The notes: generated from the letters alone by a model not told the origin. A stretch of DNA of 17,476 nucleotides from an uncultured Selenomonas sp. (GCA_905373085.1 CAJPRR010000031.1:1-17476); one strand, 5' to 3'. Positions 6,261 to 14,173 are shown, numbered from the stretch's first letter. A program made the numbers and translations.

Positions 6261-7139
6261 ATGGAACAAAAAAAGCGCGGCATGATCGCCGCCCTCTCCA
6301 CCTATATCATCTGGGGTTTTCTGCCGCTCTACTGGAACCTCCTCACTGCGGCTTCCGCCGCTGAAATCCTCGCGCATCGCATCTTATGGTCGTTTGTCTT
6401 CATGCTGCTCGTCCTCGCCGTCTCCAAACGCTGGCAGAACTTCTGCCAGGATTGCAGCGCACTCCGTCAAAACCGACGGCGTGCGCTGCTCCTTTTCGGC
6501 GCTTCGATCCTCATCACCATCAACTGGCTGACCTATATATGGGCGGTCAATAACGGTCACGTCATCGACACGAGTCTCGGCTACTACAGCACCCCGCTGA
6601 TGAACGTCGCATTCGGCGTCGTACTCTTCAAGGAACGGCTCACGCCGTCCGCCCGTGTCAGCGTCCTCCTCGCCTTCTGCGGCGTCGTGCTCATGACCGT
6701 GCAGATCGGCAAACTGCCGTGGGTCGCGCTCATGCTCGCCCTGACCTTCGGACTCTACGGCGCACTGAAAAAGAAGCTCGCGCTGCATCCCTTTTCGAGC
6801 ATCACGCTCGAAACTCTGCTCGTACTGCCCGTATTCCTGCCCTACGCCGTCTATCTGGCGGGCGAGCCGACGAGTCAGTTCAGCTTGGCGATGCCGCGTG
6901 AAATGCTGCTCCTCATCGGCTCCGGCGCTGCCACCGCCACGCCGCTCATCCTCTTCTCCTACGGCGCGAACCTCCTACCATTGAACGTCCTCGGCTTCTT
7001 CCAATACCTGAGTCCGACGATCGCTCTCCTCCTCGGCGTATTCTTCTTTCACGAGCCTTTCGGCGCAGCGCAGCTCTCCGCCTGCGCCTGCATCTGGACG
7101 GCTCTTTTGATCTTCACGCTCTCCGAGCGCGTGCGGTGA
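6261..7139 (+). CDS. rarD: RarD-type EamA-family permease
   Basis: The 292-aa protein has ten predicted membrane helices in two EamA repeats. RarD-specific blocks are visible: 'KRGMIAALSTYIIWGFLPLYW' near the N-terminus, 'ILAHRILWSFVF', 'INWLTYIWAVNNGHVIDTSLGYY', then 'PLMNVAFGVVLFKERL', and 'YGANLLPLNVLGFFQYLSPT' in the second half. RarD homologues are drug/metabolite-superfamily transporters of uncertain substrate (the name comes from a chloramphenicol phenotype). Length is normal for the family. A GGAAAGAAG lies about 11 nt before the ATG. It follows thiT after 40 nt on the same strand. No clear terminator is seen in the 77 nt before the convergent gene. Confidence 0.9.
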   Translation: MEQKKRGMIAALSTYIIWGFLPLYWNLLTAASAAEILAHRILWSFVFMLLVLAVSKRWQNFCQDCSALRQNRRRALLLFGASILITINWLTYIWAVNNGHVIDTSLGYYSTPLMNVAFGVVLFKERLTPSARVSVLLAFCGVVLMTVQIGKLPWVALMLALTFGLYGALKKKLALHPFSSITLETLLVLPVFLPYAVYLAGEPTSQFSLAMPREMLLLIGSGAATATPLILFSYGANLLPLNVLGFFQYLSPTIALLLGVFFFHEPFGAAQLSACACIWTALLIFTLSERVR

Positions 7140-7216
7140 AGAGACGTGCATCTATCCCTTTTTATTTTGCCATTTCTGCCGCCACGCAGCGCCCTTCTGT
7201 ATTCCCTGCAGCTCCT

Positions 7217-8887
7217 TCATGCCCCGAACTGCCGCTTCCATACGTCAAGACGCGTGCGCAGCTGCTCATCGAGCGCTGCCTTCTGCGCGGCGAGCGAGCG
7301 GTAGAATTGCACGCGTTCCTCGTAATGCGCCGAAAGCAAGCGATTCTCCTTGACATAGTCATACGCGGCCGCTGCGATGCGGCGGCGCAGTGCTCGATCT
7401 TCGATGAGTCGGGCGAGCTTTTCCGAAAATTCTTCCCCGTTTCGGAAAATCATGCCCGTCCTGCCGTCTGCAACCGTATCGCCATAGACGACGGGCGAAG
7501 CGAGCGCGACAACGCCATTTCCCGCGCACTCCAGGAACTTGAGGTCGGATTTCCTGCGATGGAACGGCGTATCGTCGAGCGGCAGGAGCGCGATGTCCGC
7601 CGTGCGAAGTTCCCTTTCGTAAACCTCGTAAGGAACGACGCCGTCCGCATCGGCGTCCTCGGCAATCAGATCCTTGGCATTCGTCGCGAGGCGGGCGAAA
7701 AACGCCGCATCGGCAGTGACCTTGACGCGGACGCTTCCCGCATATCGGCGCAGAACCTCGTTCAGCGCGGGAAGGATCTTTGCAGCGTCCGCACTGCGGT
7801 TCAGTGCGCCAAAAAAGATGGTCACGGGCGCATGATCGTCGTAGATGCGCGGTTCAGGCAAACGCGCAAGCTGATTTTCCATGACGAATACATGCGGATT
7901 ATACGGCCGCACATCCTCTGCCAAAGCCGCCGTCGAAACCTGCACCGCATGCGCTCCCGCAAAGAGCAGCGCCCGCTCCGCCTCGTCCATGCCAAAGACG
8001 CGCGGATCATCGTCCCATTCCGCGACGAGCAGATGCCCGGCCTCCAAAGAAAAGCGTGCCAGCTGTTCCCACGCCGCATTCCCCAGGCGAAGGCGCTGGC
8101 ACAGCAGCACGGAGATCTCCCCCTGCGGCGCAGCAGCCAGCTCGATGTTGGATTCCTGCCGCGCGAAAAAGCCCGGCAAGGTCCGGCAAAAAGCGTCGGG
8201 ATCAAGGACGCGGCATTTCGCGCTCGTCCTGCCGTCCTGCCCTAGGATCGTGCGCACGAGAAGACGCTCGGGCGGCGCCGCCGCATAGGCGTACACAACA
8301 AAGAAGCGACTCCGAAACCATGTATCGTCAAACTCCTCCGTCGCACAGCCAGCCAAGACAGCCGCCGCAGAAAAGAGCCGCCGCATCTCTTCCCCCGAAA
8401 AGAGGGCGTCGTCCTCCTCATCTTCCACGGGAAGGACGCGCCCTACAAAAAGCCCGGCCTTCGTCAGCTGCGCCACGGCTTCGCTCGCCGTCCAAGAGGC
8501 AGGGGGAAGATCCATGCCCCGCCAAAGCGAAAGCACACGCCAAAAGTATGCGGGATTTTCCACGAAGAATACGAGCGCTCCCTCGCTAGAAACATGCACG
8601 GCATGTTCTCTCAGCATTCTTTGGCTCTCCGAAGAGGACAGAAACCCGCTATGATATACGAGGCAGTCAACCTCGTCGCCCTCCTCGAAGGAAACGTCAG
8701 CCGCATTCGCCGTCACAACTTCGTCGAGATGCGCGCTCGCCTCTTGGGCAAGCACCGCATTCTTTTCTACGCCGATATAACGGCAAAATGGGGCGATTCT
8801 TTTAAAAGACCGCCCCATCTCGCCGCTGCCGCAGCCAAACTCCACAAGATTCTTTGCCCCGGGCGGCAGATATACGGAAAGATCCAT
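7217..8887 (-). CDS. Methyltransferase-glycosyltransferase fusion protein
   Basis: The 556-aa protein begins with a class I SAM methyltransferase domain (about 1-170): motif I VEFGCGSGEMG at 15-25 and the acidic motif II residue in GVEKN (E41). The middle is a poorly defined linker with acidic loops. The C-terminal part (about 340-540) is a GT-B-type glycosyltransferase (family 4-like): 'VTIFFGALNRS', 'ADIALLPLDDTPFHRRKSDLK', 'FLECAGNGVVALASPVVYGDT' and 'DGRTGMIF'. Such fusions usually build or decorate surface polysaccharides or glycoproteins; the substrate is unknown. ATG 8887 is chosen because GAGGAA sits 6 nt before it, overlapping the stop of the preceding ddh gene; the 44 codons upstream would run inside ddh. 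It is the last gene of the EIIA-pfkA-ddh operon. Confidence 0.85.
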   Translation of the reverse strand: MDLSVYLPPGAKNLVEFGCGSGEMGRSFKRIAPFCRYIGVEKNAVLAQEASAHLDEVVTANAADVSFEEGDEVDCLVYHSGFLSSSESQRMLREHAVHVSSEGALVFFVENPAYFWRVLSLWRGMDLPPASWTASEAVAQLTKAGLFVGRVLPVEDEEDDALFSGEEMRRLFSAAAVLAGCATEEFDDTWFRSRFFVVYAYAAAPPERLLVRTILGQDGRTSAKCRVLDPDAFCRTLPGFFARQESNIELAAAPQGEISVLLCQRLRLGNAAWEQLARFSLEAGHLLVAEWDDDPRVFGMDEAERALLFAGAHAVQVSTAALAEDVRPYNPHVFVMENQLARLPEPRIYDDHAPVTIFFGALNRSADAAKILPALNEVLRRYAGSVRVKVTADAAFFARLATNAKDLIAEDADADGVVPYEVYERELRTADIALLPLDDTPFHRRKSDLKFLECAGNGVVALASPVVYGDTVADGRTGMIFRNGEEFSEKLARLIEDRALRRRIAAAAYDYVKENRLLSAHYEERVQFYRSLAAQKAALDEQLRTRLDVWKRQFGA

Positions 8888-8897
8888 CGCCCGTTCC

Positions 8898-9878
8898 TCA
8901 GAGCAGCTTCGCCCGAAGCTCCTCTGCCGAAAGCGGCGAGAGATAGGCGGGGGCGATGTCGAGGACGGTCTTGCAGCCCGCGACGCCCTCCTGCGAGAGG
9001 CGGTATGCCGCCCTTGCATACGCGAGAAGAACGCTCGTCGTGAACTCGGGGTTCGAGTCGAGCTTCAGGCTGTACTCGATCGCGTGCTTGTGCTCGCCAT
9101 GAAGCCCCGTCGCACCCGTGCGGATGACGAAACCGCCGTGCGCAAGGCCGCTGTGGCTTGCCTTCAGCTCCTCTTCCGTGATGAAGTGCACGGTCGTATC
9201 GTAGTCGGCGAAGTAGTTCGGCATCTCCTTGATTTCCTTCTCGACCTTCGCTGCGTCCGCGCCCTCTTCGAGGACGACAAAGCATTCGCGCGTGTGCTTC
9301 TCGCGCGTCGTAAGCTCGGGATTGTCGCCGCGCCGCACGGCGGCGAGCGCCTTGACGACGGGGATGGTGTACTGCTTCGCATCCTTCACGCCCGCGATGC
9401 GGCGGATGGCGTCGGAATGCCCTTGGCTGACGCCGCGCCCCCAGAAGGTGTAGTCCTTGCCGTTCGGCAGGACGGCGTTCGCGTAGACACGAGCGAGCGA
9501 GAAGAGCCCGGGATCCCAGCCGACGGAGATGACGGCGACATGATTCGTCGCCCTTGCCGCCTTATCTACGGCAGCGAAGTGCGCGGGAATCTTCGCGTGC
9601 GTATCGAAGCTGTCGACGACGTGGAAGAACTTCGCATACTGCGGCGTCTGCTCGGGCAGATCCGTCGCGCTGCCTCCGCAGAGGATCAGCACGTCGACCT
9701 TGTCCTTCCATGCCTCGATGTCCTCGACGCGGACGACGGGCACGCCCTCCGTCAGGATCTTCACATCTTTCGGATCGCGCCGCGTAAAGACGGCGGCAAG
9801 CTCCATGTCCGCATTTTCACGCACGGCGCACTCCACGCCGCGCCCGAGGTTTCCGTAGCCGAGAATGGCGATCTTCAT
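8898..9878 (-). CDS. ddh: meso-Diaminopimelate D-dehydrogenase
   Basis: The 326-aa protein aligns by eye along its length with Corynebacterium Ddh. It has the NADPH-binding GYGNLGRG (7-14), 'CGGSATDLPEQTPQYAKFF', 'SVGWDPGLFSLARVYANAVL', 'FWGRGVSQGHSDAIRRI', and the substrate-site region 'HGGFVIRTGATG' with 'LKLDSNPEFTTSVLLAYARA'. The enzyme makes meso-diaminopimelate in one reductive amination step from tetrahydrodipicolinate, supplying peptidoglycan and lysine and bypassing the acylated branches. GGGAGGAAGAG precedes the ATG. The gaps are 18 nt after pfkA and 10 nt before the fusion gene, so it is part of one operon. Confidence 0.95.
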   Translation of the reverse strand: MKIAILGYGNLGRGVECAVRENADMELAAVFTRRDPKDVKILTEGVPVVRVEDIEAWKDKVDVLILCGGSATDLPEQTPQYAKFFHVVDSFDTHAKIPAHFAAVDKAARATNHVAVISVGWDPGLFSLARVYANAVLPNGKDYTFWGRGVSQGHSDAIRRIAGVKDAKQYTIPVVKALAAVRRGDNPELTTREKHTRECFVVLEEGADAAKVEKEIKEMPNYFADYDTTVHFITEEELKASHSGLAHGGFVIRTGATGLHGEHKHAIEYSLKLDSNPEFTTSVLLAYARAAYRLSQEGVAGCKTVLDIAPAYLSPLSAEELRAKLL

Positions 9879-9896
9879 ATCTCTCTTCCTCCCAAA

Positions 9897-10856
9897 TCAG
9901 GCGAGAACACGTGCGAGACGCACGATCTCAGGGTCGAGCGTCTTGCGGTTCGTCACCGCGTCGTGCAGGTTGATGCTCACGACCTTGCCCATGTCAAAGC
10001 CGAAGACGATGTTGCTCGCGCCCGACATCAGGGCGAGAGCCGCACGCTCGCCGAGGAGCGACGCCTTCATGCGATCTTCGACCGTCGGCGCGCCGCCGCG
10101 CTGGATGTAGCCGAGGACGGAGACGCGCGTGTCAATCTTCGTCGTCTCGCCGATGAACTTGCCCATCTCGACGGCAGAGCCTGCGCCCTGCGCCACGACG
10201 ATGATGCTGTACTTCTTGCCCGCCTCGTAAGCGTCCATGATTTCCGTGCAGATCTCGTCGAGATCGTACTTGACCTCGGGCACGAGCACATATTCGGCGC
10301 CGCCCGCGACGCCCGCCATCATCGCGAGCCAACCCGACTTCTTGCCCATGACCTCGATGAGGATGATGCGCCGATGCGCCGACGCCGTGTCGCGCAGCTT
10401 GTTGATGGCCTCCAGAACCGTGTTCGCCGCCGTGTCGGCGCCGATCGTGTAGTCCGTGCCCCAGACGTCGTTCTCGATCGTCGCCGGCAGACCGACGATC
10501 GGCATGCCGTGGCGCGAGAGATGCGCCGCGCCCGTGAGGCTGCCGTCGCCGCCGATGACGACGAGGCCTTCGATGCCATGCTCTTTGAGCTTTTCCATCG
10601 CCGCTTTGCGCCCCTCCTCCGTATGGAAGCGCTTGGAACGCCCCGTGCCGAGGAACGTGCCGCCGCGCTGAATGAGATCGCTGACGCTGCGCGTCGAAAG
10701 CTCCTTGATGTCGCCGTCCAAAAGCCCCGTATAGCCGCCGTAGACGCCGAAAATCCTTACGCCCTCGGAGATCGCCGTGCGCACGACGGCGCGCGCCGCC
10801 GCATTCATGCCCGGGCTGTCGCCGCCCGAAGTCACAACACCAATCGTACTGATCAT
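9897..10856 (-). CDS. pfkA: 6-Phosphofructokinase with an altered active site
   Basis: The 319-aa protein has the full PfkA fold: TSGGDSPGMNAA (9-20), GGDGS (102-106), 'MGKKSG' (170-175) and 'VLGYIQRGG' (247-255). The Gly after GGD predicts ATP, not PPi, as donor. It differs at key sites. The usual PGTIDND loop reads PATIEND (124-130), so the catalytic-base Asp (E. coli D127) is Glu128, encoded by GAG at 10473-10475. The F6P-binding Glu of E. coli (E222) aligns with Gln223, and His249 with Tyr250. It catalyses phosphorylation of fructose 6-phosphate in glycolysis, or a variant of that reaction. It lies between the EIIA gene (30 nt) and ddh (18 nt) in one operon. Confidence 0.93.
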   Translation of the reverse strand: MISTIGVVTSGGDSPGMNAAARAVVRTAISEGVRIFGVYGGYTGLLDGDIKELSTRSVSDLIQRGGTFLGTGRSKRFHTEEGRKAAMEKLKEHGIEGLVVIGGDGSLTGAAHLSRHGMPIVGLPATIENDVWGTDYTIGADTAANTVLEAINKLRDTASAHRRIILIEVMGKKSGWLAMMAGVAGGAEYVLVPEVKYDLDEICTEIMDAYEAGKKYSIIVVAQGAGSAVEMGKFIGETTKIDTRVSVLGYIQRGGAPTVEDRMKASLLGERAALALMSGASNIVFGFDMGKVVSINLHDAVTNRKTLDPEIVRLARVLA

Positions 10857-10886
10857 GTATCTCTCTCCTATCCTGCTGCTCTCTTC

Positions 10887-11300
10887 CTAATTGTTGACCG
10901 TGCTCGCGTGGAAGAGCCGTATGCCCTTCTGCCCTATGCCCGCCGCTTTCTCCATCAAGGCGCGGATGTCCGTCCCCTCGTCCATCGCCTGCGTGTTCGC
11001 CATGTCGACGAGCATCGGCATGCTCGCGCCCGTGACGATGCCGTACTTCTCGTTGTTGATGACGATGCGGCAGGCGGCATTGTACGGCGTGCCGCCGAAG
11101 ATGTCGACGAGGAAGAGCACGCCGCCCGACGTGTCGAGCTTTTCCAAGGCGGCTTCGTACTTCGCCGTGATGTCTGCCGGCCCTTCGCCCGGCAGGAACG
11201 TGACCGCCGCCGTGTTCTGCAGTTCGCCGAAGATTATCTCGACGGAAGAAAGCAGCTCCTCGGCCAGCCTGCCATGCGTGCCAACGATGATTGCAAACAT
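10887..11300 (-). CDS. Mannose-type PTS EIIA domain protein (lone)
   Basis: The 137-aa protein is a single EIIA-Man domain. MFAIIVGTHG places the phosphoacceptor His at H9, and 'GGVLFLVDIFGGTPYNAA' (59-76) and 'IVTGASMPML' (88-97) are the conserved family blocks. EIIA accepts phosphate from HPr and normally passes it to EIIB. No EIIB, EIIC, EIID or HPr gene is in the window, so it may serve a remote permease or act as a regulator. The ATG at 11300 has GGGGGG 7 nt upstream; the ATG at 11306 would be too close to it. It is the first gene of an operon with pfkA, ddh and a glycosyltransferase, under the promoter at 11358-11386. Confidence 0.88.
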   Translation of the reverse strand: MFAIIVGTHGRLAEELLSSVEIIFGELQNTAAVTFLPGEGPADITAKYEAALEKLDTSGGVLFLVDIFGGTPYNAACRIVINNEKYGIVTGASMPMLVDMANTQAMDEGTDIRALMEKAAGIGQKGIRLFHASTVNN

Positions 11301-11357
11301 ATCCATACCCCCCAGCTGGGCCTCGCCCAAGCATCGAATCCAGCGCTTATCATTCTT

Positions 11358-11386
11358 ATTATAGCAAATTTTTTCCTATATGTCCT
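11358..11386 (-). promoter_or_regulatory. Promoter of the EIIA-pfkA-ddh-glycosyltransferase operon
   Basis: The minus strand has AGGACA (11381-11386), a 17-nt spacer rich in A and T, and a perfect TATAAT (11358-11363). The start would be near 11351, giving a leader of about 50 nt before the EIIA ATG. It lies directly downstream of the bio operon terminator, which isolates the two operons. Confidence 0.7.
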
Positions 11387-11388
11387 GT

Positions 11389-11428
11389 AAAAAAAGCCGC
11401 CTGTCACATCTTCTGCGACGGCGGCTTT
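11389..11428 (-). terminator. Intrinsic terminator of the biotin operon
   Basis: On the minus strand GCCGCCGTC (11417-11425) pairs with GAC-A-GGCGGC (11396-11405, one bulged base), with an 11-nt loop, followed by seven T (11389-11395). It is placed 29 nt after the bioA stop. The opposite strand has a weaker T-run after the stem, so it could also act in the other direction. Confidence 0.88.
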
Positions 11429-11456
11429 CTTTCCAATATTTGCGGCAGCTTTCGCG

Positions 11457-12803
11457 CTACGCTTCCAAGACCTCGTCCATCGCCTGTTTCATGCGGCAGA
11501 TCGCGGTGTCGAGTTCCTCCTTCTCGATGTTGAGCGGCGGGTTGAAGTAGAGTACGTCGCCTAGAGGGCGCAGCACGAGGCCGCAACGCAGAGCCGCCCG
11601 GTAGATGGCGTAGCCGAGGCGGCGGCTCGCGTCGAACGGGCGCTTCTCCCGCTTGTCCTCGACGAGCTCTGCGGCATGGATCAGGCCGATATGACGGATC
11701 TCGCCGACATTTCGATGCGCACCGAAGACTTCCTCCATGCGTGCGGTCAGCCAAAGAGCCGTCTCTTCTGCTTTCTCCAGGACGTTTTCCTCGTCGATGA
11801 TGTCGAGCACGGCGAGCGCCGCCGCGCAGCCGAGAGGATTGCCCGCGTAGGTGTGGCTGTGCATGAACGCCTTCCCTTCGCTCCAGTCCGCGTAGAAGGC
11901 GTCGTAGATCTTCTCTTTGACGACGGTGATGGACATCGGCATGTAGCCGCCCGTCAAGCCTTTGGAAAGGCACATGATGTCGGGCGTGACGCCCGCACGC
12001 TCCGTCGCGAAGAGCCTGCCCGTCCGGCCGAAGCCCGTCGCGATCTCATCGGCAATGAGGAGCACGTCATGCTCGTCGCAGAGCGCACGCAGTTTCTTGA
12101 GATAAAGCTCCGGATAGATTCGCATGCCCGCGCTGCCCTGCAGAAGCGGCTCGACGATCATCGCCGCACACTCTTCGGCGTGCTCGGCGAACGCCTTTTC
12201 CGCATAGGAAAAACACTCGCAGGAGCACGTCTCGCGCGTTTTCTGAAAAGGACATCGGTAGCAGTCGGGCGCTTCGACGTGGATGTTGTCCATCATCATG
12301 GGCTTGTACATCTCGGCGAAGAGATCCATCGAGCCGACGGAGAGCGCACCGATCGTCTCGCCGTGATAGCCCTCGGAAAGGCACAGGAAGCGCGTCTTCT
12401 TCGTGCGTCCCGTCTGCTGGCAGTATTGAAACGCCATCTTGAGCGCCGCTTCGACGGCGGACGAGCCGTTGTCGTTGAAGTGGAACTTCGCAAGGCCTGC
12501 CGGCACGAGCGCAGCGAGACGCTCCGCCATCTCGATGGCGGGACGGTGCGAGAAGTTCGCGAAGATGACGTGCTCCAGGCGGTCGAGCTGTGCCTTGATG
12601 CGCGCATTGATCTTCTCGTTCGCGTGCCCCAAGAGGTTCGCCCACCACGAGCTGACGATGTCGAGATAAGCTTTGCCGTGCACATCGTAGAGCCATGCGC
12701 CCTTCGCATGGTCGATGACCATGGGCAGGAGCTCCTCGTAGTCCTTCATCTGAGCGCACGGATGCCAGATATGGCGAAGGTCGCGTTCTTCAATCGTTGG
12801 CAT
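11457..12803 (-). CDS. bioA: Adenosylmethionine-8-amino-7-oxononanoate aminotransferase
   Basis: The 448-aa protein is a class III PLP aminotransferase of BioA type: 'HIWHPCAQMKDY' (11-22), 'SSWWANLLGH' (51-60), 'NGSSAVEAALKMA' (112-124), 'GYHGETIGALSVG' (145-157), 'LLIADEIATGFGRTG' (248-262) with D252, and the PLP lysine K281 in CLSKGLTGGY. It converts KAPA to DAPA in biotin synthesis. Two features stand out: E. coli Tyr17 (in HPYTSM) aligns with Cys16, and a Cys-rich insert CYRCPFQKTRETCSCECF (181-198) replaces the E. coli loop. The usual amino donor is SAM; some Bacillus relatives use lysine. It is the last gene of bioY-bioD-bioA and is followed by a terminator. GGGAGAGGA precedes the ATG. 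Confidence 0.93.
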   Translation of the reverse strand: MPTIEERDLRHIWHPCAQMKDYEELLPMVIDHAKGAWLYDVHGKAYLDIVSSWWANLLGHANEKINARIKAQLDRLEHVIFANFSHRPAIEMAERLAALVPAGLAKFHFNDNGSSAVEAALKMAFQYCQQTGRTKKTRFLCLSEGYHGETIGALSVGSMDLFAEMYKPMMMDNIHVEAPDCYRCPFQKTRETCSCECFSYAEKAFAEHAEECAAMIVEPLLQGSAGMRIYPELYLKKLRALCDEHDVLLIADEIATGFGRTGRLFATERAGVTPDIMCLSKGLTGGYMPMSITVVKEKIYDAFYADWSEGKAFMHSHTYAGNPLGCAAALAVLDIIDEENVLEKAEETALWLTARMEEVFGAHRNVGEIRHIGLIHAAELVEDKREKRPFDASRRLGYAIYRAALRCGLVLRPLGDVLYFNPPLNIEKEELDTAICRMKQAMDEVLEA

Positions 12804-12833
12804 GAAATCCTCTCCCTCTATGATTTCGGATGT

Positions 12834-13517
12834 TCAGTCGTACAGCGCGGCGAGCGCCGCCGCCGCGAGCGGCAATTCCTCTGCCCCCTTCGCGACACAC
12901 GCGACGACAGGCGCGCCCGTCATCTCCTTGACCATCTTCTTGTTGTCCTCCTGCATGACGTCTCCCGCCTGCCAGTTGTTGAAGATGAACCCCTTCAGGG
13001 GAATGTCCCGCATCTTCAGGTGCTCGGCGGTCAGGACAGCGGCGTTGATCGTGCCGAGTCCCGCATCGGCGACGACGAGAGCCGAAAGGCCGAGGCGCAC
13101 GGCGAGGTCGTCAAGCACGACGTGTTCATGCTCGTCCCAGCGCAAAGGGCAGATGATGCCGCCGCTGCCTTCGACCGTCAGATAGTCGAAGCGCTCCTTC
13201 GCCGCGCGAAAATCACGCTCGACCTTGCCGAAGTCGATCGGACGATTTTCGATTCTCGCGGCAAGATGCGGCGATACGGCATCCCGATAGATATAAGAAA
13301 CGATCGCCTCGCCCTCTGCCAGGGCCGCCGTGCGTGCGACGTGAAGCGCATCGCCGGGCAGGAGCGAGCCGTCCGCGCTCGTCTCGGCGCCCGACAGCGC
13401 CGCCTTGTAGTAGCCCGCGCGAAGTCCCGCCTCCTTCAGGCGCTTGACGATGAGTCCCGTCACATACGTCTTGCCGATGTCCGTTCCCGTTCCCGTGATG
13501 AACAATGCTTTTCCCAT
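12834..13517 (-). CDS. bioD: Dethiobiotin synthetase
   Basis: The 227-aa protein has the BioD P-loop GTGTDIGKT (9-17), the substrate-binding Lys in 'YYKAALSGAE' (K38), 'EGSGGIICPL' and 'VADAGLGTINAAVLTAEHL'. It closes the ureido ring of dethiobiotin from DAPA, CO2 and ATP. AAAGGAG lies 9 nt before the ATG at 13517. It sits 42 nt after bioY and 30 nt before bioA on the same strand, so the three form one operon. Its product would be the substrate of BioB, which is not encoded in this window. Confidence 0.95.
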   Translation of the reverse strand: MGKALFITGTGTDIGKTYVTGLIVKRLKEAGLRAGYYKAALSGAETSADGSLLPGDALHVARTAALAEGEAIVSYIYRDAVSPHLAARIENRPIDFGKVERDFRAAKERFDYLTVEGSGGIICPLRWDEHEHVVLDDLAVRLGLSALVVADAGLGTINAAVLTAEHLKMRDIPLKGFIFNNWQAGDVMQEDNKKMVKEMTGAPVVACVAKGAEELPLAAAALAALYD

Positions 13518-13559
13518 GAAAGATTTCTCCTTTGCAAAGACAGCATCGATTGATGCATC

Positions 13560-14096
13560 TCAGAGCCAAAGTCCCGCCTTGCGGCAGCGCATGCCGATGA
13601 AGGCGGCGGCAAGGCACAGCAAAAAGTCCGGCACGACCTGCAGGATGCCGCAGTACCAGAGCGCGAGCCACAGCGTGATGGGCGCGTCGACGATGTAGTT
13701 CGAAGCGATGTAGAAGTAGGAAATGCCGAACAGATAGACGACCGCCATGCCCGCGAGGCACGCGCCGAGCACGCGCCCGAAAGTCGGCTCGCCGCCGCGC
13801 ACGAGCGCCCCCGTGAGATACGCCTGACAGATGAAGCCGACGAGATAGCCGAACGTCGGCTGCAGGACGTAGCTCGGCCCGCCGCCCGACGCGAATACGG
13901 GGATGCCGACGAGTCCCATGAGCACATAGACGCCGACCGCCACCGCCCCGAGCCGCGCCCCGAGCAGGACGCCCGCCAAGAGCGTGAAGAGGAACTGCAG
14001 CGTGTAGACGTCCGTGCCGACGGGGATGCGAATAAAGGCGCCGACGGCGACGAGCGCGATGAAGAGCGCACAGAGAACGATTTCTCTCACTTTCAT
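13560..14096 (-). CDS. bioY: Biotin ECF transporter S-component
   Basis: The 178-aa protein is entirely membrane-embedded with six predicted helices. The BioY signature is present: 'IRIPVGTDVYTLQFLFTLLA' (22-41), 'GVYVLMGLVGIPVFASGGG' (55-73) and PSYVLQPTFGYLVGF (74-88). BioY captures biotin with high affinity and works with the shared EcfA/A'/T module, which must be elsewhere. AGGGAGGAG lies 9 nt before the ATG. It is the first gene of the biotin operon, behind a promoter with a predicted BirA operator and a leader hairpin. Pairing uptake with two synthesis genes suggests the cell both imports biotin and finishes it from precursors. Confidence 0.95.
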   Translation of the reverse strand: MKVREIVLCALFIALVAVGAFIRIPVGTDVYTLQFLFTLLAGVLLGARLGAVAVGVYVLMGLVGIPVFASGGGPSYVLQPTFGYLVGFICQAYLTGALVRGGEPTFGRVLGACLAGMAVVYLFGISYFYIASNYIVDAPITLWLALWYCGILQVVPDFLLCLAAAFIGMRCRKAGLWL

Positions 14097-14118
14097 AAAA
14101 TTTGACTCCTCCCTTGGA

Positions 14119-14143
14119 GAAGCGCTGAATCCGTCAGCGCTTC
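14119..14143 (-). other. Hairpin in the bioY leader, just before the ribosome binding site
   Basis: A perfect 10-bp stem GAAGCGCTGA/TCAGCGCTTC encloses a 5-nt loop. On the minus strand it ends 5 nt before AGGGAGGAG, the bioY ribosome binding site. It lacks a T-run, so it is not a terminator. It may protect the mRNA 5' end or affect ribosome access; this is inference. Confidence 0.6.
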
Positions 14144-14173
14144 TTCGTATCTATCGCTTCATAAATCTTCCTT

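Noticed and set aside
7140..7216. Possible terminator between the convergent rarD and fusion genes
   Set aside because: I could find no stem followed by a T-run in either direction; only weak GC-rich pairing near 7180-7194.
9084..11390. Very long rightward open frame (768 codons)
   Set aside because: It runs antisense to ddh, pfkA and the EIIA gene, which have strong family matches. Its Arg/Ala/Asp/His-rich translation is typical of a shadow frame in GC-rich DNA.
11676..13553. Long rightward open frame (625 codons)
   Set aside because: It is antisense to bioA and bioD and shows no family motifs.
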